Shown here: positions 39,920-49,022 of the stretch, piece after piece | Layout of the letters: each line of letters starts with the position of its first letter | Position numbering within the stretch: the first letter of the stretch is position 1 | Assembly: GCF_014489475.1 (NCBI RefSeq) | Contig: NZ_CP060820.1 | Location: 2,248,001 to 2,312,000 of the forward strand | Source: Lysobacter terrestris | Lineage (GTDB): Bacteria > Pseudomonadota > Gammaproteobacteria > Xanthomonadales > Xanthomonadaceae | Direction: 5' to 3' | DNA: 64,000 nt | Position numbers and translations under genes: made by a program | Notes under the pieces: generated by a model | Told to the model about the DNA's origin: nothing | What the model saw: only the letters and a program-made list of their open reading frames with translations | The model's database searches: none

Positions 39920-40903
39920 ATGAAGACCCCCGTCCGCGTTGCCGTCACCGGTGCTGCCGGCCAGATCGGCTATGCCCTGCTGTTCCGCATCGCTTCCGGC
40001 GAAATGCTCGGCAAGGACCAGCCCGTCATCCTGCAGATGCTGGAACTGCCGATGGAGAAGGCCCAGGCCGCGCTCAAGGGCGTGATGATGGAGCTGGAAG
40101 ACTGCGCGTTCCCGCTGCTCGCCGGCATGGTCGGCACCGATGATCCGAAGGTCGCGTTCAAGGACGCCGACTACGCCCTGCTGGTCGGCGCGATGCCGCG
40201 CGGCCCGGGCATGGAGCGCAAGGACCTGCTGCTGAAGAACGCCGAGATCTTCACCGTGCAGGGCAAGGCGCTGAACGACGTCGCCTCGCGCAACGTCAAG
40301 GTGCTCGTGGTCGGCAATCCGGCCAACACCAATGCCTACATCGCGATGAAGTCGGCACCGTCGCTGAAGGCTGCGAACTTCACCGCGATGCTGCGCCTGG
40401 ATCACAACCGCGCGCTGTCGCAGCTGGCCAACAAGGCCAACGTCGCCGTCGCCGACATCAAGAAGATGGTGGTGTGGGGCAACCACAGCCCGACCATGTA
40501 TCCGGACTACCGCTTCGCCACCGTCGGCGGCGCTTCGCTGAAGGACAAGATCAACGACGCCGACTGGAACGCCAATACCTTCATCCCGGTGGTGGGCAAG
40601 CGCGGCGCCGCGATCATCGAAGCGCGCGGCCTGTCGTCGGCTGCTTCGGCTGCCAATGCCGCGATCGACCACATGCGCGACTGGGCGCTGGGCACCAACG
40701 GTGAGTGGGTGACCATGGGCGTGCCGTCCGACGGCAGCTACGGCATTCCGGAAGGCGTGATGTACGGCGTGCCGGTGACCTGCGCCAACGGCGAATACAC
40801 CCGCGTCGAAGGCCTGCCGGTCGACGAGTTCAGCCGCGCGGCGATGGACAAGACCCTCGCCGAGCTCGAAGAAGAGCGCAGCGGCGTGGCGCACCTGCTG
40901 TAA
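39920..40903 (+). CDS. mdh: Malate dehydrogenase
   Basis: Oxidises malate to oxaloacetate with NAD in the TCA cycle. It is 327 aa, the long NADP-MDH-like bacterial type rather than the 312-aa E. coli form. The NAD motif [19 protein letters not shown] starts at residue 11. The substrate arginine lies in [13 protein letters not shown], and the catalytic histidine is His189 in [18 protein letters not shown] ribosome binding site precedes it. It is followed by a hairpin and then prpB. Confidence 0.96.
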   Translation: MKTPVRVAVTGAAGQIGYALLFRIASGEMLGKDQPVILQMLELPMEKAQAALKGVMMELEDCAFPLLAGMVGTDDPKVAFKDADYALLVGAMPRGPGMERKDLLLKNAEIFTVQGKALNDVASRNVKVLVVGNPANTNAYIAMKSAPSLKAANFTAMLRLDHNRALSQLANKANVAVADIKKMVVWGNHSPTMYPDYRFATVGGASLKDKINDADWNANTFIPVVGKRGAAIIEARGLSSAASAANAAIDHMRDWALGTNGEWVTMGVPSDGSYGIPEGVMYGVPVTCANGEYTRVEGLPVDEFSRAAMDKTLAELEEERSGVAHLL

Positions 40904-40910
40904 GCAACAA

Positions 40911-40943
40911 GACGAAGGCGACTCCGGTCGCCTTCGTCGCTTT
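40911..40943 (+). terminator. Terminator-like hairpin after mdh
   Basis: GACGAAGGCGAC/GTCGCCTTCGTC pair over 12 bp (40911-40922 with 40927-40938, loop TCCG), followed by GCTTT. It begins 7 bp after the mdh stop. Confidence 0.6.
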
Positions 40944-41020
40944 GGCTCGCCGGTCAGGATCGTAGTTGGTCGACGAGACGTTTTGATGGCGGGCCTGCGC
41001 CTGCCCTACGAGGTCAAGAC

Positions 41021-41902
41021 ATGTCGCAAGTTTCCGCAGGCGCGCGCTTCCGCGCTGCCGTCAAAGAAGAAGCCCCGCTGCAGGTGATGGGCGCCATCAC
41101 CGCCTACGCCGGCCTGATGGCCAAGCGCACGGGCTACAAGGCGCTGTACCTGTCCGGCGGCGGCGTGGCCGCGAATTCGCTCGGCATGCCCGATCTGGGC
41201 ATCAGCACGATGGAAGACGTGCTCACCGACGCGCGTCGCATTGTCGACGCGACGCAGATGCCGTTGCTGGTGGACATCGACACCGGTTGGGGTGGGGCGT
41301 TCAACATCGGTCGCACCATCCGTTCCTTCATCAACGTCGGCGTCGCCGCCGTGCACATGGAGGACCAGGTCGGGCAGAAGCGTTGTGGCCACCGTCCGGG
41401 CAAGGAAGTGGTGCCGAAGGACGAGATGGTCGATCGCGTGAAGGCGGCCGTCGACGCGCGTACCGACGACAGCTTCGTGATCATGGCGCGCACCGACGCG
41501 GCCGCGGTCGAAGGCATCGATGCGGCGATCGAGCGTGCCGTGGCCTATGTCGAGGCCGGCGCCGACATGATCTTCCCGGAAGCGATGAATTCGCTCGACG
41601 ACTATCGCAAGTTCAAGGCGGCAGTGAAGGTGCCGATCCTGGCCAACCTCACCGAGTTCGGCAGCACGCCGTTCTTCACCACCGACGAGCTGCGCGATGC
41701 CAATGTCGACATCGCGCTGTACTGCTGCGGCGCCTACCGCGCGATGAACAAGGCGGCGCTGAACTTCTACGAGACGGTGCGTCGCGAAGGCACGCAGAAG
41801 AGCCTCATCGACACGCTGCAGACGCGCGCGGAGCTGTACGACTTCCTCGGCTACCACGCCTACGAAGACAAGCTCGACGCGTTGTTCGCGCGCGAGAAGT
41901 GA
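41021..41902 (+). CDS. prpB: Methylisocitrate lyase
   Basis: Splits 2-methylisocitrate into pyruvate and succinate in the methylcitrate cycle that degrades propionyl-CoA. It is 293 aa of the isocitrate lyase/PEP mutase superfamily. The active-site motif KRCGH carries Cys122 (Cys123 in E. coli PrpB), and DIDTGWGG binds magnesium. It is followed by prpC after 241 bp on the same strand. prpD/acnD and prpF are not in the window. Confidence 0.94.
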   Translation: MSQVSAGARFRAAVKEEAPLQVMGAITAYAGLMAKRTGYKALYLSGGGVAANSLGMPDLGISTMEDVLTDARRIVDATQMPLLVDIDTGWGGAFNIGRTIRSFINVGVAAVHMEDQVGQKRCGHRPGKEVVPKDEMVDRVKAAVDARTDDSFVIMARTDAAAVEGIDAAIERAVAYVEAGADMIFPEAMNSLDDYRKFKAAVKVPILANLTEFGSTPFFTTDELRDANVDIALYCCGAYRAMNKAALNFYETVRREGTQKSLIDTLQTRAELYDFLGYHAYEDKLDALFAREK

Positions 41903-42143
41903 CGCGCGCGGGTCGGCCGACGGGGCGGAAAACTGGTTCACGCCGTGCGTGCCCCCCGTAACCTTCCCCGCCGGCGCGTTCCTTCCGCCCGACGACCGCA
42001 GCGAGCGCGATAGTGGCCCGCCACGGTCGTTTGCGACATGCCAGTCGCACTGAAGGCGTCATTCCATTCGCTTTGTACAACGTTCCACCACGGCGCGACC
42101 GGACAGCACGAAACCGGCCGCGACCTACCCAGGAGAGAAGTCC

Positions 42144-43295
42144 ATGACAGAGTCCGCCCAGGTCCTTCCCAAGGCCAAGAAATCCGTCGCCCTGAGCGGC
42201 ACGGCTGCCGGCAATACCGCGCTGTGCACCGTCGGTCGCAGCGGCAACGACCTGCATTACCGCGGTTACGACATCCACGACCTGGCGACGAAGTCGAGCT
42301 TCGAGGAAGTCGCGCACCTGCTGGTCCATGGCGTGCTGCCGACGCAGTCGCAGCTGAACGCCTACAAGGCCAAGCTGAAGCGCCTGCGCGGCTTGCCGGT
42401 GATCGTCCAGGAAGCGCTCGAGCTCGTTCCGGCCAACGCCCATCCGATGGACGTGCTGCGGACCGGCTGCTCGGTGCTGGGCACCGTGCTGCCCGAGCGC
42501 GAGGGCCATCCGGCGTCGGAAGCCCGCGATATCGCCGACAAGCTGATCGCCAGCTTCGGTTCGATGCTGCTGTACTGGTGGCACTTCACCCGCAACGGCC
42601 GCCGCATCGATGTCGAGACCGACGACGACAGCGTGGCCGCGCACTTCCTGCACCTGCTGCACGGCGAAGAGCCGTCGGCGCTGCATGCCGAATCGCTCGA
42701 CAAGTCGCTGGTCCTGTACGCCGAGCACGAATTCAACGCGTCGACTTTCACCGCACGCGTGATCGCCGGTACCGGCTCGGACCTGCATTCGTGCATCACC
42801 GGTGCGATCGGTGCGCTGCGCGGCCCGAAGCACGGCGGCGCCAATGAAGTCGCGATGGACATCATCAGCCGCTACAACAGCGCCGACGAAGCGGAAGCCG
42901 ATATCCGTGCGCGCATGGAGCGCAAGGAAATCATCATCGGCTTCGGCCATCCGGTGTACACCATCGGCGATCCCCGCAACCCGATCATCAAGGAACTCTC
43001 GCGCAAGCTGTGCAAGGACGGCGGCACCCAGACGCTGTTCGACGTGTCCGAGCGCATCGAGAACCTGATGATGGACACCAAGAAGATGTTCCCGAACCTC
43101 GACTGGTACTCGGCATCGGCCTACCACATGATGGGCATCCCGACGCCGATGTTCACCCCGCTGTTCGTGATCGCGCGCACCACCGGATGGAGCGCGCACG
43201 TGATCGAGCAACGCGAGGACGGCAAGATCATCCGCCCGAGCGCGAACTACACCGGTCCGGAAGACCGCGAGTACGTGGCGATCGACAAGCGCTGA
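42144..43295 (+). CDS. prpC: 2-methylcitrate synthase
   Basis: Condenses propionyl-CoA and oxaloacetate to 2-methylcitrate. It is 383 aa, the short citrate synthase form typical of PrpC, with the catalytic histidines in GPKHGGANE and GFGHPVYT and the aspartate region before [11 protein letters not shown]. An AGGAGAG ribosome binding site lies before the ATG. With prpB it supplies two of the cycle steps. The 41903-42143 gap has no gene; I see no definite regulator site or promoter there. Confidence 0.94.
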   Translation: MTESAQVLPKAKKSVALSGTAAGNTALCTVGRSGNDLHYRGYDIHDLATKSSFEEVAHLLVHGVLPTQSQLNAYKAKLKRLRGLPVIVQEALELVPANAHPMDVLRTGCSVLGTVLPEREGHPASEARDIADKLIASFGSMLLYWWHFTRNGRRIDVETDDDSVAAHFLHLLHGEEPSALHAESLDKSLVLYAEHEFNASTFTARVIAGTGSDLHSCITGAIGALRGPKHGGANEVAMDIISRYNSADEAEADIRARMERKEIIIGFGHPVYTIGDPRNPIIKELSRKLCKDGGTQTLFDVSERIENLMMDTKKMFPNLDWYSASAYHMMGIPTPMFTPLFVIARTTGWSAHVIEQREDGKIIRPSANYTGPEDREYVAIDKR

Positions 43296-43311
43296 ACTTC
43301 GCCGTGCATGA

Positions 43312-43342
43312 AAAAGGCCGTGCATCCGCGCGGCCTTTTTTG
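43312..43342 (+). terminator. Bidirectional terminator between prpC and the GST gene
   Basis: AAAAAGGCCGTGC/GCGCGGCCTTTTT form a 13-bp stem (loop ATCC, one G-T) ending in six Ts, with As on the other arm. It can serve the convergent genes on both strands, prpC (+) and the GST (-). Confidence 0.85.
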
Positions 43343-43373
43343 TTTCCGGTTTCAGCCGACCGGGGCGTGCCGC

Positions 43374-43985
43374 TCAGGTCAGGCCCTCGGCCTTCAGTGC
43401 GGCCTGCACGCCCGGATCCGCGTCCATGCGCTGCTTGAAGGCGGCGAGGTTGTCGAGGCCACCGAGGTCGATGCCGGTGGCCGCCGCCCAGCGCAGGGTG
43501 ATGTACAGGTACGGATCGGCGTAGCTGCGGAAGCCGGCCAGCCACTGCTTGCCCTCGAGTTGCTGGTTGGCGCGTTCGAACTGCGCGCGTACCAGCTTGC
43601 GGCACTGCTCCTTCACCGCGTCGTACTGGGACGCATCGGCGATGTAGCGGCCGGGGCCGAAGATCGGCTTGAACGCGGGATGCAGATCGGAATTGACGAA
43701 GGCGAGCCAGCGATTGGCCTCGGCGCGCTGGCGCGCGCTGCCGTCGCCGGCGAGGTGGGCATTCGGCCAGGTGTCGGCGATGTAGCCGAGGATCGCCGCG
43801 TTCTGGGTCAGCAGGAAATCGCCGTCGCGCAGCGCCGGCACCGCGCCGGCCGGGTTGATCGCCAGGTACTCGGGGGACTGGCGCTGCTCGCGCGTCACCA
43901 CTTCGACTTCGAACGGGCCGCCGGCCCATTCCAGGACGATATGGTCCGCGGTGGAGCACGCGCCGGGCGAGGAGTAGAGCTTCAT
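43374..43985 (-). CDS. Glutathione S-transferase, beta class
   Basis: Cytoplasmic GST of 203 aa. The N-terminal thioredoxin-like domain begins MKLYSSPGACS with Cys10, the hallmark of bacterial beta-class enzymes, and has NPAGAVPAL (cis-Pro loop) and TQNAAILGYIAD. The helical C-terminal domain follows from about residue 85. The likely role is conjugation or disulfide reduction of electrophiles; the substrate is unknown. Confidence 0.9.
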   Translation of the reverse strand: MKLYSSPGACSTADHIVLEWAGGPFEVEVVTREQRQSPEYLAINPAGAVPALRDGDFLLTQNAAILGYIADTWPNAHLAGDGSARQRAEANRWLAFVNSDLHPAFKPIFGPGRYIADASQYDAVKEQCRKLVRAQFERANQQLEGKQWLAGFRSYADPYLYITLRWAAATGIDLGGLDNLAAFKQRMDADPGVQAALKAEGLT

Positions 43986-44089
43986 GCGGGCCTCCGGCCT
44001 AAGGAAAGACCGGCACTATCGCGTGCCGGCCGTGCCTGCTCAACCCGCGCGGCGCAACGATGCGTCGCGATGCCGTAAGCGCGGTCCGG

Positions 44090-44548
44090 TCAGGACTTGC
44101 GCGGCTTGAGCGACTGCACCTTATAGAAGGTGTGGTCGCCGATCGTCGCGACCTGGTAGGCGTTGCGCCAGGACGGGCTGGCGACGGCGAGCGCAGCGAA
44201 ATGGCTGGCGCCGGGAACGATTTCCTTGCGCTCGCCGGCCGGCAGGGCCCAGTTGTTCTCGGCTTCCAGCGCAACCGTGACGGCACGGGCCCAGGCTTCG
44301 GTGTTGCCGAGGCGGGTCGACGGCGAGACCAGGGTCGGCGCGAACTGCTTGTTCGCGGTCACCACGTCGCACACGGTGCTGCCCCACAGGCCGCTGTCGC
44401 GGCGGCGCAGGGCGACCTCGGCGACCGCCTGCTGGCCCCGGACCGACTGGTCGCGGGCTTCCAGGTACACGGTGGTGCTGAGGCACAGGGAATCGGCGGA
44501 TTGCGGCGGCAGCACGGAGGCCAACCACAGGATCCAGGCGAGTTTCAT
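44090..44548 (-). CDS. SleB-type cell wall hydrolase (Hydrolase_2 family)
   Basis: Small exported protein, 152 aa from ATG 44548, which has AGGAG 8-9 bp upstream. A signal peptide covers about residues 1-18 (MKLAWILWLASVLPPQSA). The mature part has CLSTTVYLEARDQSVRGQQA with the glutamate that is conserved in SleB/CwlJ-type peptidoglycan hydrolases, then WGSTVCDVV and the ASHFAAL region. It is probably a periplasmic amidase or lytic enzyme acting on peptidoglycan. In-frame codons upstream (to 44581) are not needed. Confidence 0.82.
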   Translation of the reverse strand: MKLAWILWLASVLPPQSADSLCLSTTVYLEARDQSVRGQQAVAEVALRRRDSGLWGSTVCDVVTANKQFAPTLVSPSTRLGNTEAWARAVTVALEAENNWALPAGERKEIVPGASHFAALAVASPSWRNAYQVATIGDHTFYKVQSLKPRKS

Positions 44549-44865
44549 GACGTACTCCTTGCTCCGTTGGCCGGGCCGCACTTCGGCGTCGTCTCCCTGC
44601 GCTGAATGCGGTGGGAGGCGGTGCCTGGGAGCGAAATCCGGTATGGCGTTCTAGGGAGGGCGGCGCGCTCTCTGGCGTGCTTTGCCCGGGCATCGGGACC
44701 ACGCGAAGGGCGTGGGCGCTGCGACGGTGCCGCCGGGGGCGGCTGAAAAGTTGGCGCAAGGTAGCGGCGGGTTTCCGAACCCCGGCTGAATCGGTGACCC
44801 CGGTCACGGATTGCCGGGAGGCCCGGAAGGGTGGTAGGCGGTTCGCCCCGGCAGGCGCTGCAGCT
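44549..44865. other. Gap without a gene
   Basis: This 317-bp gap separates the cell wall hydrolase gene from the dioxygenase gene, both on the minus strand. I see no coding region or clear promoter. The only marked structure is the palindrome GTGACC-CC-GGTCAC (44794-44807). Confidence 0.5.
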
Positions 44866-45657
44866 TCAGCGGAACGCGAAGGCGTCCAGCGCGAGCGTTC
44901 CCAGTTCGTGCGACCGGTGCAGCACCTCGACGGCCGGGTCTTCGCCGGCGGCACCCATGGCCACGAACAGTGGCATCAGGTGCTCCGTGGTCGGATGGGC
45001 GTGGCGGGCATTCGGCGCCCGTTCGTGCCAGGCGAGCAGCGCCGGCCAGTCACGCGCGGCCAGTTTCCCGTGCATCCAGGCGGAGAACTCCCCCGCCCAC
45101 GGCGCGAGCGGTGCGTCCGGATGCTGCCAGTCCAGGTCGCCCAGGTTGTGCACGAAGCCACCCGAACCGATCACCAGGACACCCTCGTCGCGCAGCCCGG
45201 CCAGGGCCCGGCCCACGCCCAGGTGCCAGGTGGCATCGGCCAGCGGGTTGACCGAGAGCGGCACGACGGGAATGTCGGCTCCGGGGTACATCCGCCGCAG
45301 CGGCACCCACACGCCGTGGTCGAGGCCGTGCCCGGGCCGGACCTTGCCCGGCAGGCCCGCCTGGGCGAGGCGCGCAGCGAGGTCTTCGGCCAGTTCGGGC
45401 GACCCGGCGGCCGGATAGGCGATTTCGTAGAGCGGGGCCGGAAACCCGCCGAAGTCGTGGACGGTATGCGGCTGCGCGTGGCCGCCCGCCATCGGCCGGT
45501 CGGCCAGGAAGTGCGCCGATGCGACCACGATCGCGCGCGGGCGGGGCAGGGCCGCGCCCAGCCCGTCGAGGAAACGCCCGGCGGGCGAATCCGCGATCGC
45601 CAGCAGTGGTGAGCCATGGGAGAGGAAGAGCGTGGGCAGTCGCGTCGGCGTGTTCAT
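44866..45657 (-). CDS. Class III extradiol dioxygenase family protein (YgiD-like)
   Basis: Homologue of the LigB-type, YgiD/DODA family, 263 aa from ATG 45657 (MNTPTRLPTLFLSHGSPLLAI). Metal-ligand candidates are the histidines in LSHGSP, ASAHFL, GHGLDHGVW and HPTTEHLMP. The family opens catechol rings, for example DOPA to betalamic-type products, and is often annotated 4,5-DOPA dioxygenase extradiol. The physiological substrate in bacteria is unknown. A long in-frame extension to 46779 runs antisense through ompA and is rejected. It is divergent from the first ompA. Confidence 0.9.
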   Translation of the reverse strand: MNTPTRLPTLFLSHGSPLLAIADSPAGRFLDGLGAALPRPRAIVVASAHFLADRPMAGGHAQPHTVHDFGGFPAPLYEIAYPAAGSPELAEDLAARLAQAGLPGKVRPGHGLDHGVWVPLRRMYPGADIPVVPLSVNPLADATWHLGVGRALAGLRDEGVLVIGSGGFVHNLGDLDWQHPDAPLAPWAGEFSAWMHGKLAARDWPALLAWHERAPNARHAHPTTEHLMPLFVAMGAAGEDPAVEVLHRSHELGTLALDAFAFR

Positions 45658-45915
45658 GGCGTCAGCGTGATCCCGCGGGTCGACGCTACGCAAGTTGCGA
45701 ACCGGGATGGTGCTTTCCGACCGCGCGGCAGCTACGCGTGGGTGGTGCCGCACGCTGCATCGCGGACCCTTGGCATCCGTATTGCGATTGGCGATTTGCC
45801 GCTTTTTTAACATGGCCTTCACCGCGCCGACCCTAGCCTGCGCCGTGGTGGCGTTGCCGTTCAGCAAGCCGTCGAATTCGCCGTAGTGACTCCACTTTCT
45901 CGAGGAGAAGAAAAG

Positions 45916-46995
45916 ATGAACAAGAAACTCCTTTGTGCCGCATTGGTGTCTGGTCTGAGCATCGCGCAGGTGGCACAGGCACAGGATTTCGATGATCGCT
46001 GGTACCTGACGGGTTCCGCCGGCTTCAACATGCAGGACAACGATCGCGGTACGCGCAACGCCCCGTTCGCGGGTCTGGGCATCGGCAAGTTCATCAGCGA
46101 CAACTGGTCGCTGGATGGCGAGCTGAACTACCAGAATCCGAAGAACGACGCCAACCAGGACCTCAACTGGGGCCAGTACGGCATCTCGCTGGACCTGCGT
46201 CGCCACTTCATCGCCGAAGGCCGCAACTGGAACCCGTACGTGCTGATGGGGTTGGGTTACCAGCGCACTGAAGAAGAGTTCGACGCGTTCCCGAGCGTGG
46301 ATTCGCCGGGCGAGCGCGAGGACGGCAACCTCGCCGCGAAGGTCGGCGCGGGCGTGCAGGGCGATATGGGCAGCTACGGCATCCGCGCCGAGCTCGCTTA
46401 CCGTGCCGATTTCGACGACCAGAGCGTGAGCGCTCCCGACGAAGACTGGTTCGGCGACGTGCTGGCTTCGGTCGGCGTGATCATTCCGTTGGGCGCGGCA
46501 CCGGCCGCGGCTCCGCCCCCGGCGCCGGTCGCCCCGAGCTGCACCGACGGCGACGACGACGGCGACGGCGTGAACAACTGCGACGACAAGTGCCCGGGTT
46601 CGCAGGCCGGCCAGACGATCGGTCCGGACGGTTGCCCGGTGCCGGTGTCGATCGACCTGAAGGGCGTGAACTTCGACTTCGACAAGTCGACCCTGCGTCC
46701 GGACGCGGTGCAGATCCTTGGCGAGGCCGTCGAGATCTTCAAGCGCTATCCGGAGCTGAAGGCCGAAGTGGCCGGTCACACCGACCAGTGCGGTAAGGAC
46801 GCGTACAACCAGGCCCTGTCGGAGCGCCGCGCACGCGCCGTGTACGACTACCTGACCAGCAACGGCATCGACGGTGCACGCCTGGCCGGTCCGAACGGCT
46901 ACGGCGAAAGCCGTCCGCTGGAAGACCTGGGCCAGACCTCGCCGGGCTGCAAGAGCGAGAAGAACCGCCGCACCGAGCTGAACGTCCAGAACTGA
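45916..46995 (+). CDS. OmpA family outer membrane protein, copy 1
   Basis: Outer membrane barrel with a peptidoglycan-binding C-terminal domain, 359 aa. I chose ATG 45916 (MNKKLLCAALVSGL) with GAGGAG 8 bp upstream. Signal peptide 1-22 (AQVAQA, cut before QDFDD); an eight-stranded barrel domain to about 195; a Pro/Ala linker; an acidic calcium-type segment DGDDDGDGVNNCDDKCPGS; and the OmpA domain with NFDFDKSTLRPDAV and the meso-DAP binding NQALSERRA. Its last 157 codons are almost the same DNA as in copy 2, while the barrel halves differ clearly. Confidence 0.95.
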   Translation: MNKKLLCAALVSGLSIAQVAQAQDFDDRWYLTGSAGFNMQDNDRGTRNAPFAGLGIGKFISDNWSLDGELNYQNPKNDANQDLNWGQYGISLDLRRHFIAEGRNWNPYVLMGLGYQRTEEEFDAFPSVDSPGEREDGNLAAKVGAGVQGDMGSYGIRAELAYRADFDDQSVSAPDEDWFGDVLASVGVIIPLGAAPAAAPPPAPVAPSCTDGDDDGDGVNNCDDKCPGSQAGQTIGPDGCPVPVSIDLKGVNFDFDKSTLRPDAVQILGEAVEIFKRYPELKAEVAGHTDQCGKDAYNQALSERRARAVYDYLTSNGIDGARLAGPNGYGESRPLEDLGQTSPGCKSEKNRRTELNVQN

Positions 46996-47020
46996 GCTCG
47001 ACGCCAGCTCCGCAGCACCC

Positions 47021-47051
47021 GAAGCCCGGCCCTGTGCCGGGCTTCACTTTT
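47021..47051 (+). terminator. Terminator after ompA copy 1
   Basis: GAAGCCCGGC/GCCGGGCTTC form a 10-bp stem (loop CCTGT) followed by ACTTTTC. The same stem recurs after copy 2. Confidence 0.75.
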
Positions 47052-47118
47052 CGGAGTAGTCTTCAAAAAGCTGAATGGCCGGTTACAGCGTGAAGTTTTC
47101 GTACTACGTTAAGCGATG

Positions 47119-47146
47119 TTAACAATCCTGCCGGTGGGTGTATGAT
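47119..47146 (+). promoter_or_regulatory. Putative promoter of ompA copy 2
   Basis: TTAACA (47119-47124, five of six consensus bases) and TATGAT (47141-47146) are spaced by 16 bp. The start would be near 47153, giving a leader of about 100 nt. The copy therefore has its own strong promoter independent of copy 1. Confidence 0.7.
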
Positions 47147-47255
47147 CCCGGGGCCAGAGAACGTGAATGGGGATCACGCTTGCTGGACCGATCCCGGTCA
47201 CAGTTTCAGTGCTGTGAGTTGTGAGATTTCCCGACATTTCTAAGGAGTCAGAAAT

Positions 47256-48338
47256 ATGAAGATCCGCTTGTTGAGCACGGCGCTGCTCGCTGGCCTGGCC
47301 TTTGCGCAGACGGCCAACGCGCAGGATTTCGACGACCGTTGGTACCTGACGGGTTCCACCGGCTTCAACCTCCAGGACAACGATCGCGGCACGCGTAACG
47401 CCCCGTTCGTGGGCCTGGGCGTCGGCAAGTTCATCAGCGACAACTGGTCGCTGGATGGCGAGCTGAACTACCAGAACCCGCACAACGACGCCAACCAGAA
47501 CCTCAACTGGAGCCAGTACGGCGTCTCGCTGGACCTGCGTCGCCACTTCATCGCTGAAGGCCGCAACTGGAACCCGTACGTGCTGATGGGCCTCGGCTTC
47601 CAGCGCAGCGAAGAAGAGTACGACGCGTTCCCGAGCGTGGACTCCCCGGGTCGTCGTGAAGACGGCAACCTCGCCGCGAAGTTCGGCGCAGGCGTGCAGG
47701 GCGACATGGGCAACTACGGCGTCCGTGCCGAACTCGCCTACCGTGCCGACTTCGACGACCAGAGCATCAACGCACCCGACGAAGACACGTTCGGCGACGT
47801 GCTGGCTTCGATCGGCGTGATCGTTCCGCTGGGTGCCGCCGCTGCGGCTCCGGTCGTGGCTCCGCCGCCGGTCGCCCCGAGCTGCACCGACGGCGATGAC
47901 GACGGCGACGGCGTGAACAACTGCGACGACAAGTGCCCGGGTTCGCAGGCCGGCCAGACGATCGGTCCGGACGGTTGCCCGGTGCCGGTGTCGATCGACC
48001 TGAAGGGCGTGAACTTCGACTTCGACAAGTCGACCCTGCGTCCGGACGCGGTGCAGATCCTTGGCGAGGCCGTCGAGATCTTCAAGCGCTATCCGGAGCT
48101 GAAGGCCGAAGTGGCCGGTCATACCGACCAGTGCGGTAAGGACGCGTACAACCAGGCCCTGTCGGAGCGCCGCGCGCGCGCCGTGTACGACTACCTGACC
48201 AGCAACGGCATCGACGGTGCACGCCTGGCCGGTCCGAACGGCTACGGCGAAAGCCGTCCGCTGGAAGACCTGGGCCAGACCTCGCCGGGCTGCAAGAGCG
48301 AGAAGAACCGCCGCACCGAGCTGAACGTCCAGAACTAA
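47256..48338 (+). CDS. OmpA family outer membrane protein, copy 2
   Basis: Paralogue of copy 1, 360 aa, with an AAGGAG ribosome binding site 9 bp before the ATG. Signal peptide 1-22 (AQTANA, cut before QDFDD), barrel to about 195, the linker AAAAAPVVAPPPVAPS, then the same acidic segment and OmpA domain. From VAPSCTDG to the end the two proteins are identical; the barrel parts differ in scattered residues (for example GLGYQRTEEEF against GLGFQRSEEEY). Six or more cysteines in the C-terminal part may form disulfides. The two copies probably arose by tandem duplication. Confidence 0.95.
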   Translation: MKIRLLSTALLAGLAFAQTANAQDFDDRWYLTGSTGFNLQDNDRGTRNAPFVGLGVGKFISDNWSLDGELNYQNPHNDANQNLNWSQYGVSLDLRRHFIAEGRNWNPYVLMGLGFQRSEEEYDAFPSVDSPGRREDGNLAAKFGAGVQGDMGNYGVRAELAYRADFDDQSINAPDEDTFGDVLASIGVIVPLGAAAAAPVVAPPPVAPSCTDGDDDGDGVNNCDDKCPGSQAGQTIGPDGCPVPVSIDLKGVNFDFDKSTLRPDAVQILGEAVEIFKRYPELKAEVAGHTDQCGKDAYNQALSERRARAVYDYLTSNGIDGARLAGPNGYGESRPLEDLGQTSPGCKSEKNRRTELNVQN

Positions 48339-48363
48339 GTTCGACGTCAGTTCCGCAACACCC

Positions 48364-48396
48364 GAAGCCCGGCCTCGTGCCGGGCTTCGTCTTTCC
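48364..48396 (+). terminator. Terminator after ompA copy 2
   Basis: GAAGCCCGGC/GCCGGGCTTC (loop CTCGT) followed by GTCTTTCC, 25 bp after the stop; the same stem as after copy 1. Confidence 0.7.
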
Positions 48397-48504
48397 AGCA
48401 TCGCAATTCATCGCTGTCGTCGCGCGCTGCGCGCACCGGACGCGCACATTGCGCCGCGCGCTTACGCGCTACACTCCCCGCGATCGAAGTTCGCGGAGAC
48501 CGGC

Positions 48505-49008
48505 ATGCAACGCATCATCACTGGCTTGATCCTGCTGGGCATCGCGGGTGCCGCGGCTGCGCAGTCCTCCAATCAGTGTGCGTCGGCGTCCATGGGCTCC
48601 GGGTTGCCGGTCCAACCCACGCTGGTGGCACCCTTGACCCCCGAATTCGCCGCGCCCGCGCATCAGTTGGGCGCGCCTACCGGCGTGCTGGCCCAGGCGT
48701 TCGATGAAACCCTGGCCGTCGACAACGTCCTGCTGCGGCAGCGCCTGGCGAGCTGCCTGGCGGTCGCCAAGGCCCCCGCGGCGACGGCACCGGCATTGCC
48801 TGCCACGCCCGGATCGGCCGCCTACCAACCGAAGACGCAGTTCGACAACACGCCCTGGCGTTTCGACATGAGCCAGAACGGCAAGCGCATGACCGCCGAA
48901 GAATTCGATGCCTGGATGAAGGCGCGTGGCGTGCGCGTCGCCAAGGGCGCGCCGGCTGCGGCGACCGCGCCGCCGGTTGAAGCGCCGAAGCCGCCGAAGA
49001 AGAAGTAA
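48505..49008 (+). CDS. Secreted protein with FDAWMK motif, paralogue A
   Basis: Not a family I recognise. It is 167 aa: signal peptide 1-19 (MQRIITGLILLGIAGAAAA, cut before QSS), then a Pro/Ala-rich region with two cysteines (25 and 84), then a conserved segment at 120-148 (FDMSQNGKRMTAEEFDAWMK followed by ARGVRVAKG), and a Pro/Lys tail. The segment shares 19 of 29 residues with paralogue B at 49932-50324. It is probably periplasmic. It ends 14 bp before the pseudouridine synthase gene, so they may be cotranscribed. A weak -10 TACACT lies at 48470-48475. Confidence 0.8.
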   Translation: MQRIITGLILLGIAGAAAAQSSNQCASASMGSGLPVQPTLVAPLTPEFAAPAHQLGAPTGVLAQAFDETLAVDNVLLRQRLASCLAVAKAPAATAPALPATPGSAAYQPKTQFDNTPWRFDMSQNGKRMTAEEFDAWMKARGVRVAKGAPAAATAPPVEAPKPPKKK

Positions 49009-49022
49009 CCAAGCCGCGCGGG

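Noticed and set aside
41903-42143. Promoter or PrpR site before prpC
   Set aside because: TTGTACAA near 42074 is suggestive, but no matching -10/-35 pair or known operator could be supported.
45782-45811. Promoter TTGCGA...TTTAAC before ompA copy 1
   Set aside because: Spacing is 18 bp but the -10 match is poor; not strong enough to annotate.
44866-46779. 637-aa version of the YgiD-like protein
   Set aside because: The extension is antisense to ompA copy 1; ATG 45657 gives the family length of 263 aa.
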